From contig NZ_JAAGPF010000001.1 of assembly GCF_017104645.1 (NCBI RefSeq), forward strand, positions 24,534 through 88,533: 64,000 nucleotides of DNA, read 5' to 3'. This stretch comes from Burkholderia sp. Ac-20379. GTDB taxonomy: Bacteria > Pseudomonadota > Gammaproteobacteria > Burkholderiales > Burkholderiaceae. The position numbers and the translations under genes are program-made. Of this stretch, positions 28,570 through 38,370 are shown one piece after another; position 1 is the first letter of the stretch; each line of letters begins with the position of its first letter. Below the pieces are notes generated by a model that ran no database searches, had not been told where the DNA came from, and worked only from the letters and a program-made list of their open reading frames with translations.

Positions 28570-28695
28570 GTGTCCGAAAATGATTTTGATCTGGAACTGG
28601 AGCGCCTGATGGAGCACTCGGTCGGCGAACTGCTCAAATCGGCGCGAATGGATCCCAAGGCGTTCGATGCACTAAGACCCGCTAACGCAACCTAG
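28570..28695 (+). CDS. Short hypothetical protein, possibly a fragment
   Basis: A 41-residue acidic helical frame, SENDFDLELERLMEHSVGEL through ALRPANAT, starts at GTG and ends next to the IS remnant. It looks more protein-like than its surroundings, but there is no recognised family, and the nearby transposon insertion may have cut it short. Confidence 0.3.
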   Translation: MSENDFDLELERLMEHSVGELLKSARMDPKAFDALRPANAT

Positions 28696-28727
28696 ACACG
28701 AAGCGGCGAACGTCATATTGTCGCGAG

Positions 28728-28945
28728 ATGGCAAGACGCAAAATCAGTAACGAGTTGTGGGTGGCGCTGGAGCCGCTGATTCCGGAGTTCACCCCATCGC
28801 CCAAAGGCGGACGGCGACGCACGCCTGGTTTGCAGGCTTCGGCAAACTGCGTATCCGCTTCGAGCGATGGCTCGATATCCACACGGCGTTGCTCAAACTC
28901 GCAGCAGCCATTATCTGTGCGCGATTCATTGATGACTTGTATTAG
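28728..28945 (+). mobile_element. IS5-family (IS402-like) transposase remnant with internal deletion
   Basis: The stretch starts MARRKISNELWVALEPLIPE, the usual N-terminus of IS402-group transposases. It then jumps in another frame to WFAGFGKLRIRFERWLDIH...LLKLAAAIICARF, their usual C-terminus, with the middle, including the catalytic DDE domain, missing. About 218 bp remain of a gene normally near 800 bp, so it cannot transpose. It marks past insertion in this accessory stretch. Confidence 0.75.
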
Positions 28946-28950
28946 CCACT

Positions 28951-29394
28951 CTAAGTGGGGGCCATGTCCGGAGTTACGGGGGCAACTCCAGCGCATGCTT
29001 TCTCAGGAAAAGGGGGATCGTATTAACGCGCCAACTGCACAGCTCGATGGCGGAGCTGGTGGTATTTCCACAAGCTGCTAATCGCCCCGATTAATCGGCA
29101 GCGCACCATCCGCGACCGGAAGGGCCATTATTCATATGTGGCGATAGAGGATTGCATGCGCTACACTGCGCCCGAATAGCACGCTCGCCATGACAAATTA
29201 AGCCGTTCAAAGCTTTCATGGCTCGTTCAAATATCAATATCGATTGACGTTGCATACGTAGATCGCCCGGCCGGATCCTGGCCACCGGGCGGCGCCTGCA
29301 TGCCAACGCTGAATCAGAATCCAGACAGCCGGTCGCGGCAGATATTCCGGCATGCCGCGATTGTCCTGACGACCACACATCGGGGATCACGCCC
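28951..29394. other. Gap before the autotransporter, no gene seen
   Basis: About 440 bp of mixed composition with no protein-like frame. The first part may be further insertion-sequence debris. The autotransporter promoter should lie in the AT-richer part at about 29160-29260. Confidence 0.35.
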
Positions 29395-32300
29395 ATGCAT
29401 CATCGACAACACTTGCCGCGTCCGCGCATGACGCGCCTGGCTGCCAGCCTGCTGTTCGTGTTCGGGCCGCCGATCGTGATGCTCGCCGCGAGCCGCGACG
29501 CTTTCGCGAGCTGTGTGACGACCGCTACCTTCATCGTCTGTCCGGCCGGCACGCGCGTCGACAGTTTATCGTCCGCGAGCAACTTTGCGATCCTCTCCGT
29601 GAATACCGGCGCGACCATCAGCGTCCCGCCGCTCTCCGGTGGCGCCGCGGTGACGCTGAGTGGCAATAACGTCACGCTGAACAACTACGGATACATCGAT
29701 CCGTTGGTCGACGGCGGCCAAAGCGTGGCAGCAACGGGTGCGCTCCTCGGCAACAGCGCCACCAATCTAGTGAGCGTCGACAACACCCAGAATGGCACAC
29801 TCAACGGCCTCGTCGACATTTCCAGCCTGATGAGCTTCGGGGGCCAGGCGCTGATCGTGCAGAACGGTGGCGGCGCGAACGGCATCACGACGATCACGAA
29901 CGAAGGCTCGATCGGCATGTCGATCTTCGGCACCGGCAGCTTCACAGCCGCCGATGCCCCCGCCATCCTCAGCTACGGTGGCGCGGCAACCCAGTTCATC
30001 AATTTCAGTACGATCACGGGCCGGATCGGCTTTACGGCACCGTCGACCGCCGGGCAGCACAATACCTTCGTCAATGCCGGGACAATCAACGGCAGCGTCT
30101 ATCTGGGCGACAACGCCAGCGGCAATACCTTTACCGCCGTGTCCGGGTCGAGCGTCAACAACGCAGGTGTCGCGGGCGCGGGCACGATCACGGCCGGCGC
30201 CTCGGTCGTGAAGTTTGCGGGGGCCGGGATCGTCGATGCGGGCACCGGCAGCGGCAACACGCTGGTCCTGCAAAACTCGGCGACGAGCGCTGGCACCGGC
30301 ACGGCAGGCACCGCCACGACGCTCAGTGGCGCCAACTATCTCGATTTCCAGAATCTCGTCGTCAACAGTGGCACCTGGAACCTGCAGGGCAACCTGGTCA
30401 GCGGCAGCGCGACGATCAACGATGGCCTTGTCAATGCGGGCAGTTCGGGCGTATTCGGCAGTGGCACCTTGACGACCAACGGCGGTGCCCTCGCCTCGTC
30501 GGTTCCGGGTCTGACGCTGGCGAACCCGATCGTGCTGAACGGCACGAACTTTTCGATCAACGGCACGAACGCGTTGACGCTCGGCGGCGTGATCAGCGGC
30601 AACGGGGCCTTGACGATCAACGACACCGCGCCGGTCACGCTGAACGGCGCGAATACCTTTGGCGGCGGCATCACGCTGGCGAGCGGCGGCCTCGTCCTCG
30701 GCAATGCCGGCGCAACGGGCAGCGGCACCTTGAGCGTCACGGGCGCGTCCTCGCTGGACAACAGCGCGGCCATGCTGCTGAACAGCAATCTGCAGATCAA
30801 CACCGGCGCTTCATTGTCGCTGCCGGGCAGCCATGCCCTCTCCCTGCTCGGCAACGTGTCCGGTGCCGGCGACCTCTCATGGAACGGCTCGGGCACCCTG
30901 ACCCTAGACGGCGTGAATACCTTCGGCGGCGGCATCACGCTGGCGAGCGGCGGCCTCGTCCTCGGCAATGCCGGCGCAGCGGGCAGCGGCACGCTGAGCG
31001 TCACGGGCACGTCCTCGCTGGACAACAGCGTGAGCATGCTGCTCGACAACGATCTGCAGATCAACACCGGCGCTACCTTGTCGCTGCTGGGCAGCCATGA
31101 CCTCTCCCTGCTCGGCAGCGTGTCCGGTGCCGGCGACCTCTCATGGGACGGCTCGGGTACCTTGACCCTGTCGGGAGCCGATTCGTCGACGGGTACGTTC
31201 CACATCATCAACGGAACCGTGCAGACCGACCCGGACGGCACGCTGTCCTCAACCGGCGCAGTGTCAATCACGCCCGGCGCCACGCTCGACCTGAGCGGGG
31301 GCGGCAACCAGACCATCGGTTCGCTGGGCGGCCTCGGCGGCACCGTCGCCCTCGGCAGCCATACCTTGACCCTGAGCGGCCTCGGCAATACCGAATTCGA
31401 CGGCGGCATCACGGGCTCCGGAAGCGTGATCAAGAACGGCACCGGCGTGCAGACGCTCGGCGGCGCCAGCACCTTCAGCGGCGGCCTCGCGCTGAACGCG
31501 GGCGGACTGGCCGTCGGCAACAACGCGGCGCTCGGTGCGGGCGCCCTGAGCGTGAACGGCGACACGACGCTCGCCGCGAGCACCGCCGCGGTGCAGCTGA
31601 CCAATGCGATCACGATCGGCGCCGGCAAGACGCTGAGCGTGCAAGGCGCCAATGCCCTCACGCTGGGCGGCACGATTTCCGGCGCCAGCGGCACGCTGGC
31701 ACTGGCCGGCACAGGCTCCCTGACCCTCACGGGCACCAACACTTACGGCAGCACCACGCTCTCCGGCGGCACGCTGATCGTCGGCAGCACCACGGCGCTC
31801 GGCTCGGGTAGCGTCACGGTGGCCAGCAGCGCATCGATCGACACGAAGATCAACCGAACGCTGACCAACGCGATCACGCTGAATGCGGATCTGAGCGTCG
31901 CCGGCTCGGCGAACCTGGCGCTGAACGGCGTGCTGTCCGGCACCGGCGGCCTGATCAAGAACGGCGCGGCGTTGATGGGGATCGGCGGCACCAACACCTT
32001 CACCGGTGCGCTGACGATCAACGCGGGCTCGCTGCTGATCCTGAATGCCGCAGCAACGTCGGCATCGAACGATGTGGCACTGCAGAACGCGGGCGCCACG
32101 CTCGACGTGAGCAACACCGGGGCCGCGACGACGATCGGTACGCTGACCGGCGTGGCGGGCAGCACCGTGACGCTGGGCTCGAACACGCTGTCGCTCGGCA
32201 ATGCCGGCAACGGCAACTTTGCCGGCACGATCAGCGGCACCGCCGGGCTCGTCAAGCAAGGCAGCGGCACCGAGACGCTGAGCGGCGCGAACACCTATAC

Positions 32301-35300
32301 GGGCGGCACGACGATCAACGCCGGCACGCTCGCCATCGGCGCGGGCGGCAGCCTCGCAACGACGGGCGCGGTGACGATCGCGGGCGCGGGCGCGCGCTTC
32401 GATATCAGCGGCGCGTCGGGCGACACGAGCATCGGCGATCTGTCCGGCACGACCGGCCAGGTCACGCTCGGCGCGAATACGCTGAATTTCGGCACCGCCA
32501 CCGATCAGAGCTTCGGCGGCACGATCAGCGGCACCGGCGGCATCACGAAACAGGGCAGCGGCACGCAGACCCTCACCGGTGCGAACACGTTCACCGGCAC
32601 CGCGACGGTAGCAGCCGGCACGCTGGCCCTGTCGGGCGCGGGCAGCCTGACTGCCTCGACGGACGTCAATCTGGCGAACGCAGGCGCGGCACTCGATGTC
32701 AGCGGCGCGACCAGCGCGCCGACGATCGGCGCGCTGGCCGGCGTGACGGGCTCGAGCGTGACGCTCGGCGCGAACACGCTGACACTCGGCGATGCATCGA
32801 ACACCGCGTTCGGCGGCACGATCGACGGCACGGGCGGCATCGTCAAGCAAGGCAGCGGCACCGAAACGCTGAGCGGCGCGAACACCTACACCGGCGGCAC
32901 GACGATCTCGGCCGGCACACTCGCGCTGTCGGGCAACGGCAGTCTCGCGTCGACGGGCGCCGTGAACGTCGCCGGCAACGGTGCGAGCTTCGATATCTCG
33001 GGCGCGTCGGGCACTGCGACGGTCGGCGCCTTGTCGGGCGGCGGCGGCAGCGCCCTCTCGCTGGGCGGCAACACGCTAAGCTTCGGCGATGCGACGAACC
33101 GGACGCTCGCCAGCACCGTGACGGGCACCGGCGGCCTCGTCAAGCAAGGCGCGGGCGTCGAAACCTTGAGCGGCAACAACAGCTACAGCGGCGGCACATC
33201 GCTGAACGCGGGCGGCCTCGTGGTCAGCAGCAATACGGCGCTCGGCACCGGCGCGCTGACCGTGAACGGCACTGCTTCGCTCGACAGCAGCACGGCGGCC
33301 GAACTGGCCAACAACGTCGTGCTGAATGCCGGACTGACCGTCAGGGGTACGAATGACCTGACGCTCGACGGCGCGATTTCCGGCACCGGCGGCCTCACCA
33401 AGCAAGGCAGCGCGACGCTGACCCTGAACGGCACCAACACCTACACCGGCGGCACCGAGGTCAACGCCGGCACGCTCGCGCTCGGCGCGGGCGCGAGCCT
33501 GGCGGCGAGCGGCATTGTGGATGTCGCGAGCGGCGCGACGCTCGACCTCTCCGCCGGCAACGGCACGCAGACGGTCGGCACGCTGACCGGCGCCGGCGCG
33601 GTCAATGTCGGCGCCAACCGCGTCACGCTCGGCAGCGCGAGCGACGGCACCTACAGCGGCGTGATCGCCGGCAGCGGCAGCCTCGACAAAGTGGGCACCG
33701 GCACCGAAACGCTGACCGGCGCGAACGCCTTCACGGGCGGCACGACCATCGACGCCGGCACGCTCGCACTCGGCGCCGGCGGCCGTCTCGCCGCGAACGG
33801 CACGGTCACCCTGAACGGCGCGGGAACCGGCTTCGACATCAGCGCGGCCGGCGCGAACCAGACCATCGGCGCGCTGGCCGGCAGCGGCGGCAACGTCACG
33901 CTCGGCGCCAACACGCTGAGCTTCGGCAACGCGGCGAGTCAAACTTTCGGCGGCGTGATCAGCGGCACCGGCGGCGTCGTCAAGCAAGGTTCGGGCACCG
34001 AAACGCTGAGTGGCACGAACACCTACACGGGCGGCACCACGATCGATGCGGGCACGCTGGCGCTGTCGGGCGCCGGCAGCCTGGCGAGCGGCGGCAAGCA
34101 GACGCTAAGCGGCAGCACGCTGACGCTAAGCGGCGTGAGCACGGGATTCGACATCAGCGCGGCAAACGGCAACCGGACGGTCGGCGCGCTGTCGGGCGTG
34201 GCAGGCAGCACGATCACGCTGGGCAGCAATACGCTGACGTTCGGCGATGGGACGGACCAGACGCTCGCCACCAACGTGACGGGCACCGGCGGCCTCGTCA
34301 AACAAGGCTCGGGCGTCGAAACATTGAGCGGCAACAACAGCTATAGCGGCGGCACCTCGATCATCAACTCAGGCGGCCTCGTGGTCGGCAGCAACACGGC
34401 GCTGGGCACCGGTGCGCTGTTCGTGAACCACGAGGCGTCGCTCACGAGCAGCACGGCTGTGACACTGGCCAACAACGTGGAGGTGAACTCGAACTTGATC
34501 GTCTATGGCAGCAACAACCTCACGCTCGACGGCGCCCTCTCGGGCACCGGCGGCCTGAGCAAGATCGGCACCGGCACGCTGACGCTGAACGGCACCAACA
34601 CCTACACGGGCGGCACGAGGATCAATGCCGGCACCCTGGCACTCGGTGCGAACGCGAGCCTCACGGCGAGCGGCATCGTGAATGTCGCGAGCGGCGCAAC
34701 GCTCGATCTGTCCGCCGGCAGCGGCACGCTGACGGTCGGCACGCTGGCCGGCGCGGGCGCGGTCAATGTCGGCACCAACCGGGTCAAGCTCGGCAGCGAC
34801 ACCTACGTCGCCAGCTACGGCGCCTATAGCGGCGCGATCACCGGCAGCGGCGGCGTCGACAAGGTCGGCACCAGCACCGAAATGCTGACGGGCGCGAACA
34901 CCTACACGGGTGGCACGACCATCGACGCCGGCACGCTCGCACTCGGCGCAGGCGGCAGCCTCGCCGCGAACGGCAGCGTGACGCTGACCTCGGCCGGCGC
35001 AAGCTTCGACGTCTCGAACGGCGTCAACCCGAGCATCGGCGCATTGAGCGGTGTGCTCGGCACGACCGTCACGCTGGGCGCGCAGACCTTGAGCGTCGCC
35101 GGCAACGGCACGCCCGTGTTCGGCGGCGCGCTGAACGGCACGGGCGGCTTCACGCTGACCGGCGGCCAGCAGACGCTGTCGGGTGCGAACACCTATACCG
35201 GCGCCACCTCGATCGCCAGTGGCGCGACGCTGCTGTTGAGCGGCACGGGCAGCATCGCGTCGTCAAGCGGGGTCGCCAACGCCGGCACGCTCGACCTCTC

Positions 35301-36942
35301 CGGCACGACGAGCGGCGCGACGATCTCGAACCTGAGCGGTGCGGGCGCCGTCGCGCTCGGCAGCCAGACGCTGACGCTGACGAACACCAGCGGCACCTAT
35401 GGCGGCACATTCAACGGCACCGGCAAGCTGCTGTTGCAAAACACCGGCTCGCTCGTGCTGACCGGCAACAGCAGCGCGTTCAGCGGATCGACCGAACTGG
35501 CCTCCGGCCTGCTCGAAGTGGGCGATGCCAACACGCCGACGGCGGTGCTCGGCGGCAACGTGCTCGTCGACACTGGTGCGACGCTGCGCGGGCACGGCAC
35601 CATCGGCGGCAACGTGATCAACAACGGCATCGTGATGCCGGGCGGTTCGATCGGCACGCTGAGCGTCGGCGGCAACTATGCGCAGTCGAGCGGCGCGACG
35701 CTCGCCATCGAAGTCAGCCCGACCGACGCCTCGCAACTGAAGGTAAGCGGCAGCGCAACGCTGAACGGCGTGCTCGCGATCACCTACGATCCGGGTACCT
35801 ACACGGCGAAGACCTACACGCTGGTGTCGGCGGCGGGCGGCGTGAGCGGCACGTTCAGCAGCACGACCAGCACCGGCGCATCGAATCTCGGGACGCTGAC
35901 GCAGAGCGTCGATTACACCGCGAACGCGGTCAACCTGGCGCTGGCGAATCCGGCCGACACGAGCGGTTCCGGCGACACCAGTGGTTCCGGCACGACGGCG
36001 CCGGTGGTCATCGCGCCCACCAACACGAGCATCTACACCGCACTCGGCACCACCGCGATCCTCGGTGCGCAGGCGCAGGGCAGCGCACTGCTCGCCCGTC
36101 TGGGCCCCAGCGCAGCGGGTATGTCGGCGACGCCGTCGGGCTGGATCACCGCGACGGGCAGCCAGACCAAGGTGGGCGGCACGAACGGCGCGCCGGGCTT
36201 CCAGAGCCAGCGTTACGGCTTCCTCGGCGGCGTCGAGCGCCGGTTCGGCGACTACACGGTGGGCATCGCCGCCGGTTACGACCATGCCGACATCAGCGAG
36301 CGAACCACTGGCGATTCGGGCACGACCGACAGCCTGCGTGCCGCGCTGTATGCGCAGCGCAGCGTCGGCGCGGTGAATCTCGCGGCCACCTTCGGCGCGG
36401 GGCTCGATTTCCTGTCGCAGAAGCGTCCGTTCGGCACGGTCAAGGCCGAAGGCGACCACATGGGCCAGGAGTTCAACCTGGGCAGCCAGGCCAGCCTGCC
36501 GATGCAACTGGGCAGCGTGACCGTGACGCCGAGCGTCGGTCTGCGCTTTGCGTACTTCCATGCGAACGGCTTCGGCGAAAGCGGCGCGGGTGGACAGAAC
36601 CTGAGCGTGGGCTCGGACAACGTGCGCAGCTTGCAGCCGTATGCGCAGATCGCGTTCGATCGCGCGTTCGGCGATGCATTCCGGCCGGTGCAGGTGCAGA
36701 TGCGTGTCGGCTACGCGCACGAGCTGCTCGATACGAATCGCGCGGTGAGCGTTGCTTCGCAAGACGGCACGCTGTTCACGGCGCCGGGGACGACCCTGCC
36801 GCGCGGGTATCTGACCGTGGGCGCTGGCGTCACCTTCCATCCGGCCAAGCAACTCGATGTGTCCTTGAATTACGACGGGATGATCAACACCACGCATGCG
36901 TCGGCGCAGCAAGGCAGCGTGCGGGTGAATTACCGGTTCTGA
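29395..36942 (+). CDS. Large autotransporter with passenger-associated repeats
   Basis: This 2515-residue type Va autotransporter has a signal peptide at about residues 1-39 (hydrophobic RLAASLLFVFGPPIVMLAA, ending DAFAS). A very long passenger follows, dominated by beta-helix passenger repeats of the kind "KQGSGTETLSGANTYTGGTT" plus "NAGTLALGAGGSLA", to about residue 2050. A passenger end segment comes next (TLRGHGTIGGNVINNGIVMP, about 2063), then a linker of Gly/Ser/Thr. The C-terminal beta-barrel from about residue 2235 (QRYGFLGGVERRFGDYTVGI) ends in VNYRF, with the terminal aromatic residue typical of barrels. Passengers of this type are adhesins or surface factors; no protease triad is evident. 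GGGGA precedes the ATG. The passenger contains near-identical duplicated blocks, a sign of recent expansion. Confidence 0.95.
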   Translation: MHHRQHLPRPRMTRLAASLLFVFGPPIVMLAASRDAFASCVTTATFIVCPAGTRVDSLSSASNFAILSVNTGATISVPPLSGGAAVTLSGNNVTLNNYGYIDPLVDGGQSVAATGALLGNSATNLVSVDNTQNGTLNGLVDISSLMSFGGQALIVQNGGGANGITTITNEGSIGMSIFGTGSFTAADAPAILSYGGAATQFINFSTITGRIGFTAPSTAGQHNTFVNAGTINGSVYLGDNASGNTFTAVSGSSVNNAGVAGAGTITAGASVVKFAGAGIVDAGTGSGNTLVLQNSATSAGTGTAGTATTLSGANYLDFQNLVVNSGTWNLQGNLVSGSATINDGLVNAGSSGVFGSGTLTTNGGALASSVPGLTLANPIVLNGTNFSINGTNALTLGGVISGNGALTINDTAPVTLNGANTFGGGITLASGGLVLGNAGATGSGTLSVTGASSLDNSAAMLLNSNLQINTGASLSLPGSHALSLLGNVSGAGDLSWNGSGTLTLDGVNTFGGGITLASGGLVLGNAGAAGSGTLSVTGTSSLDNSVSMLLDNDLQINTGATLSLLGSHDLSLLGSVSGAGDLSWDGSGTLTLSGADSSTGTFHIINGTVQTDPDGTLSSTGAVSITPGATLDLSGGGNQTIGSLGGLGGTVALGSHTLTLSGLGNTEFDGGITGSGSVIKNGTGVQTLGGASTFSGGLALNAGGLAVGNNAALGAGALSVNGDTTLAASTAAVQLTNAITIGAGKTLSVQGANALTLGGTISGASGTLALAGTGSLTLTGTNTYGSTTLSGGTLIVGSTTALGSGSVTVASSASIDTKINRTLTNAITLNADLSVAGSANLALNGVLSGTGGLIKNGAALMGIGGTNTFTGALTINAGSLLILNAAATSASNDVALQNAGATLDVSNTGAATTIGTLTGVAGSTVTLGSNTLSLGNAGNGNFAGTISGTAGLVKQGSGTETLSGANTYTGGTTINAGTLAIGAGGSLATTGAVTIAGAGARFDISGASGDTSIGDLSGTTGQVTLGANTLNFGTATDQSFGGTISGTGGITKQGSGTQTLTGANTFTGTATVAAGTLALSGAGSLTASTDVNLANAGAALDVSGATSAPTIGALAGVTGSSVTLGANTLTLGDASNTAFGGTIDGTGGIVKQGSGTETLSGANTYTGGTTISAGTLALSGNGSLASTGAVNVAGNGASFDISGASGTATVGALSGGGGSALSLGGNTLSFGDATNRTLASTVTGTGGLVKQGAGVETLSGNNSYSGGTSLNAGGLVVSSNTALGTGALTVNGTASLDSSTAAELANNVVLNAGLTVRGTNDLTLDGAISGTGGLTKQGSATLTLNGTNTYTGGTEVNAGTLALGAGASLAASGIVDVASGATLDLSAGNGTQTVGTLTGAGAVNVGANRVTLGSASDGTYSGVIAGSGSLDKVGTGTETLTGANAFTGGTTIDAGTLALGAGGRLAANGTVTLNGAGTGFDISAAGANQTIGALAGSGGNVTLGANTLSFGNAASQTFGGVISGTGGVVKQGSGTETLSGTNTYTGGTTIDAGTLALSGAGSLASGGKQTLSGSTLTLSGVSTGFDISAANGNRTVGALSGVAGSTITLGSNTLTFGDGTDQTLATNVTGTGGLVKQGSGVETLSGNNSYSGGTSIINSGGLVVGSNTALGTGALFVNHEASLTSSTAVTLANNVEVNSNLIVYGSNNLTLDGALSGTGGLSKIGTGTLTLNGTNTYTGGTRINAGTLALGANASLTASGIVNVASGATLDLSAGSGTLTVGTLAGAGAVNVGTNRVKLGSDTYVASYGAYSGAITGSGGVDKVGTSTEMLTGANTYTGGTTIDAGTLALGAGGSLAANGSVTLTSAGASFDVSNGVNPSIGALSGVLGTTVTLGAQTLSVAGNGTPVFGGALNGTGGFTLTGGQQTLSGANTYTGATSIASGATLLLSGTGSIASSSGVANAGTLDLSGTTSGATISNLSGAGAVALGSQTLTLTNTSGTYGGTFNGTGKLLLQNTGSLVLTGNSSAFSGSTELASGLLEVGDANTPTAVLGGNVLVDTGATLRGHGTIGGNVINNGIVMPGGSIGTLSVGGNYAQSSGATLAIEVSPTDASQLKVSGSATLNGVLAITYDPGTYTAKTYTLVSAAGGVSGTFSSTTSTGASNLGTLTQSVDYTANAVNLALANPADTSGSGDTSGSGTTAPVVIAPTNTSIYTALGTTAILGAQAQGSALLARLGPSAAGMSATPSGWITATGSQTKVGGTNGAPGFQSQRYGFLGGVERRFGDYTVGIAAGYDHADISERTTGDSGTTDSLRAALYAQRSVGAVNLAATFGAGLDFLSQKRPFGTVKAEGDHMGQEFNLGSQASLPMQLGSVTVTPSVGLRFAYFHANGFGESGAGGQNLSVGSDNVRSLQPYAQIAFDRAFGDAFRPVQVQMRVGYAHELLDTNRAVSVASQDGTLFTAPGTTLPRGYLTVGAGVTFHPAKQLDVSLNYDGMINTTHASAQQGSVRVNYRF
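30661..31188 (+). repeat. 264-bp tandem duplication in the autotransporter passenger
   Basis: Two consecutive 264-bp (88-codon) units, beginning GGCGGCGGCATCACGCTGGC at 30661 and 30925, are nearly identical at the nucleotide level and remain in frame. They encode FGGGITLASGGLVLGNAGA... twice. The low divergence suggests a recent duplication. Confidence 0.85.
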
Positions 36943-36976
36943 AGAGGCCGAGGGCGGCAACTTTTGCTATGCTTGA

Positions 36977-37010
36977 CAGGTCGGTAGCCCTTTTCGGGGC
37001 TGTCGGCCTG
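36977..37010 (+). terminator. Hairpin after the autotransporter
   Basis: A 14-bp stem (36977-36990 with 36997-37010, three G-U pairs when transcribed on one strand) encloses a TTTTCG loop 34 bp after the autotransporter stop. No T-run follows, so it is a possible but not a classical terminator. Confidence 0.45.
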
Positions 37011-37413
37011 TTGCACAGACCCGTCGGGATCCGCGTTGCCGAACACGAATCCCTCGCAAGCCGGCCTCCGCTGAATGACTTCCAGCTGTCCTTCATAGCG
37101 ATCTGACGACCGACGGACGTGTAGTACCGAACCCGGTCTGCGTACCGACGGCAACCGAACCCGACCATTGCTTGCTGAACTGGCCTTGCATCTCGACCTT
37201 CCGCTCCAGGCGGTTGCTCGGCATTTGGCAGACGATTTCGACGCGATGCTCGACAGGCTGATAGCAGGCGAAACGCGCGGTTCTTGCACCCCAGGCACAC
37301 CCCGTATCATTTAGCCGACTCGAAGCCCCCCGCTTCGCCAGCAACGCACCGCGTGTATCCTCAAGCCACCGCAACGCGCACGGCCGGCCCGACTAATCCG
37401 GCCCCAATCCCCC
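37011..37413. other. Gap before the AraC-type regulator
   Basis: About 400 bp. Short frames exist on both strands but none resembles a known protein. The promoter of the AraC-type gene is presumably near its 3' end. Confidence 0.35.
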
Positions 37414-38274
37414 ATGACAACCACCCCGCCGCTTCTGCCGAAGGTTCTCCATTCGAGCGCCGACCGAGGATGGCATGCGCTGACCGCCGCGCTGGTGCAC
37501 ATCCCGCGTGGCGTGTCCCACGTGCGCGGCGCCGACGTGCATACCCTGGGCATGCACTTCGGGCCGCCGGTCAACGCCGATTGCTTCTGTGACGGCACGA
37601 GGGTGCGGCGTGTGCAGAAGCTTGGCGACTTCGGCTTCGTTCCCGCCGGCATGGATTCGTCGTGGGAAGACGATGCGGATTGCCGGATCCTGCGGTTGGG
37701 GCTTGCGCCGTCGCTGCTCGAACAGGTTGCCGAGGATCTGCACGGCGATGCCGCCAAGATCGATGTGATGCCGCGCATGGCGCTGCGCGATGCGCGGATC
37801 GAGGCGATCGGCTTCGCCATCAAGGCGGAGCTCGAGGCCGAATCGCCCTCCGATCCGCTGTTCATCGACCACTTGGCAAGCGCGCTGGCGGTTCGGCTGG
37901 TAGAAACGGCCACGGACCGCCGCCCCAACCCGGCGCGATACGACACGCCAAGGCTTTCGCCGCGCCAGTTGACCTTGCTGACCGAGTTCATCGAGGCCAA
38001 CCTCGATCAACCGTTGCACCTCGCCGATCTGGCCGCGCTGGCCGGTATCAGCGTGACGCGCCTGAAATCGCTGTTTCGCAACAGCACCGGCGCGCCGGTT
38101 CATCAATATGTGATCCGCCGCCGCGCCGAACACGCTCGCGTGCTCATCGCCACGACCCGAACCCCGGCGAGCGAAGTGGCGCTGGCCGCCGGCTTTGCGA
38201 GTCAGAGCCACATGAGCACGACGATGCGGCGCGTTCTCGGCCTGCTGCCGAGCGACATCGCGCGTCCGGATTGA
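37414..38274 (+). CDS. AraC-family transcriptional regulator
   Basis: This 286-residue regulator has an N-terminal sensor part of about 170 residues without a recognised ligand motif. The C-terminal double helix-turn-helix runs from LTLLTEFIEANLDQPLHLAD through LAALAGISVTRLKSLFRNST to EVALAAGFASQSHMSTTMRR and VLGLLPSDIARP. The recognition helices and the GFxSQSHMSxxMRRxLGxxPSxY-type ending are clear. It precedes an NmrA-type oxidoreductase on the same strand by 96 bp and may control it. Confidence 0.92.
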   Translation: MTTTPPLLPKVLHSSADRGWHALTAALVHIPRGVSHVRGADVHTLGMHFGPPVNADCFCDGTRVRRVQKLGDFGFVPAGMDSSWEDDADCRILRLGLAPSLLEQVAEDLHGDAAKIDVMPRMALRDARIEAIGFAIKAELEAESPSDPLFIDHLASALAVRLVETATDRRPNPARYDTPRLSPRQLTLLTEFIEANLDQPLHLADLAALAGISVTRLKSLFRNSTGAPVHQYVIRRRAEHARVLIATTRTPASEVALAAGFASQSHMSTTMRRVLGLLPSDIARPD

Positions 38275-38370
38275 AAAACCCAGCCGAATCTGCAAAACCC
38301 CGCCCGAATCTGCAAGACCGGCCGCGCCGAATCCTCGACCCTTGAGCCTTCATCTCAACGAGGACTTGCC

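Noticed and set aside
30336..35675. Minus-strand Pro/Val-rich proteins opposite the autotransporter
   Set aside because: They are antisense to the repeated Gly/Ser/Thr codons of the passenger; their regularity is that of the repeat.
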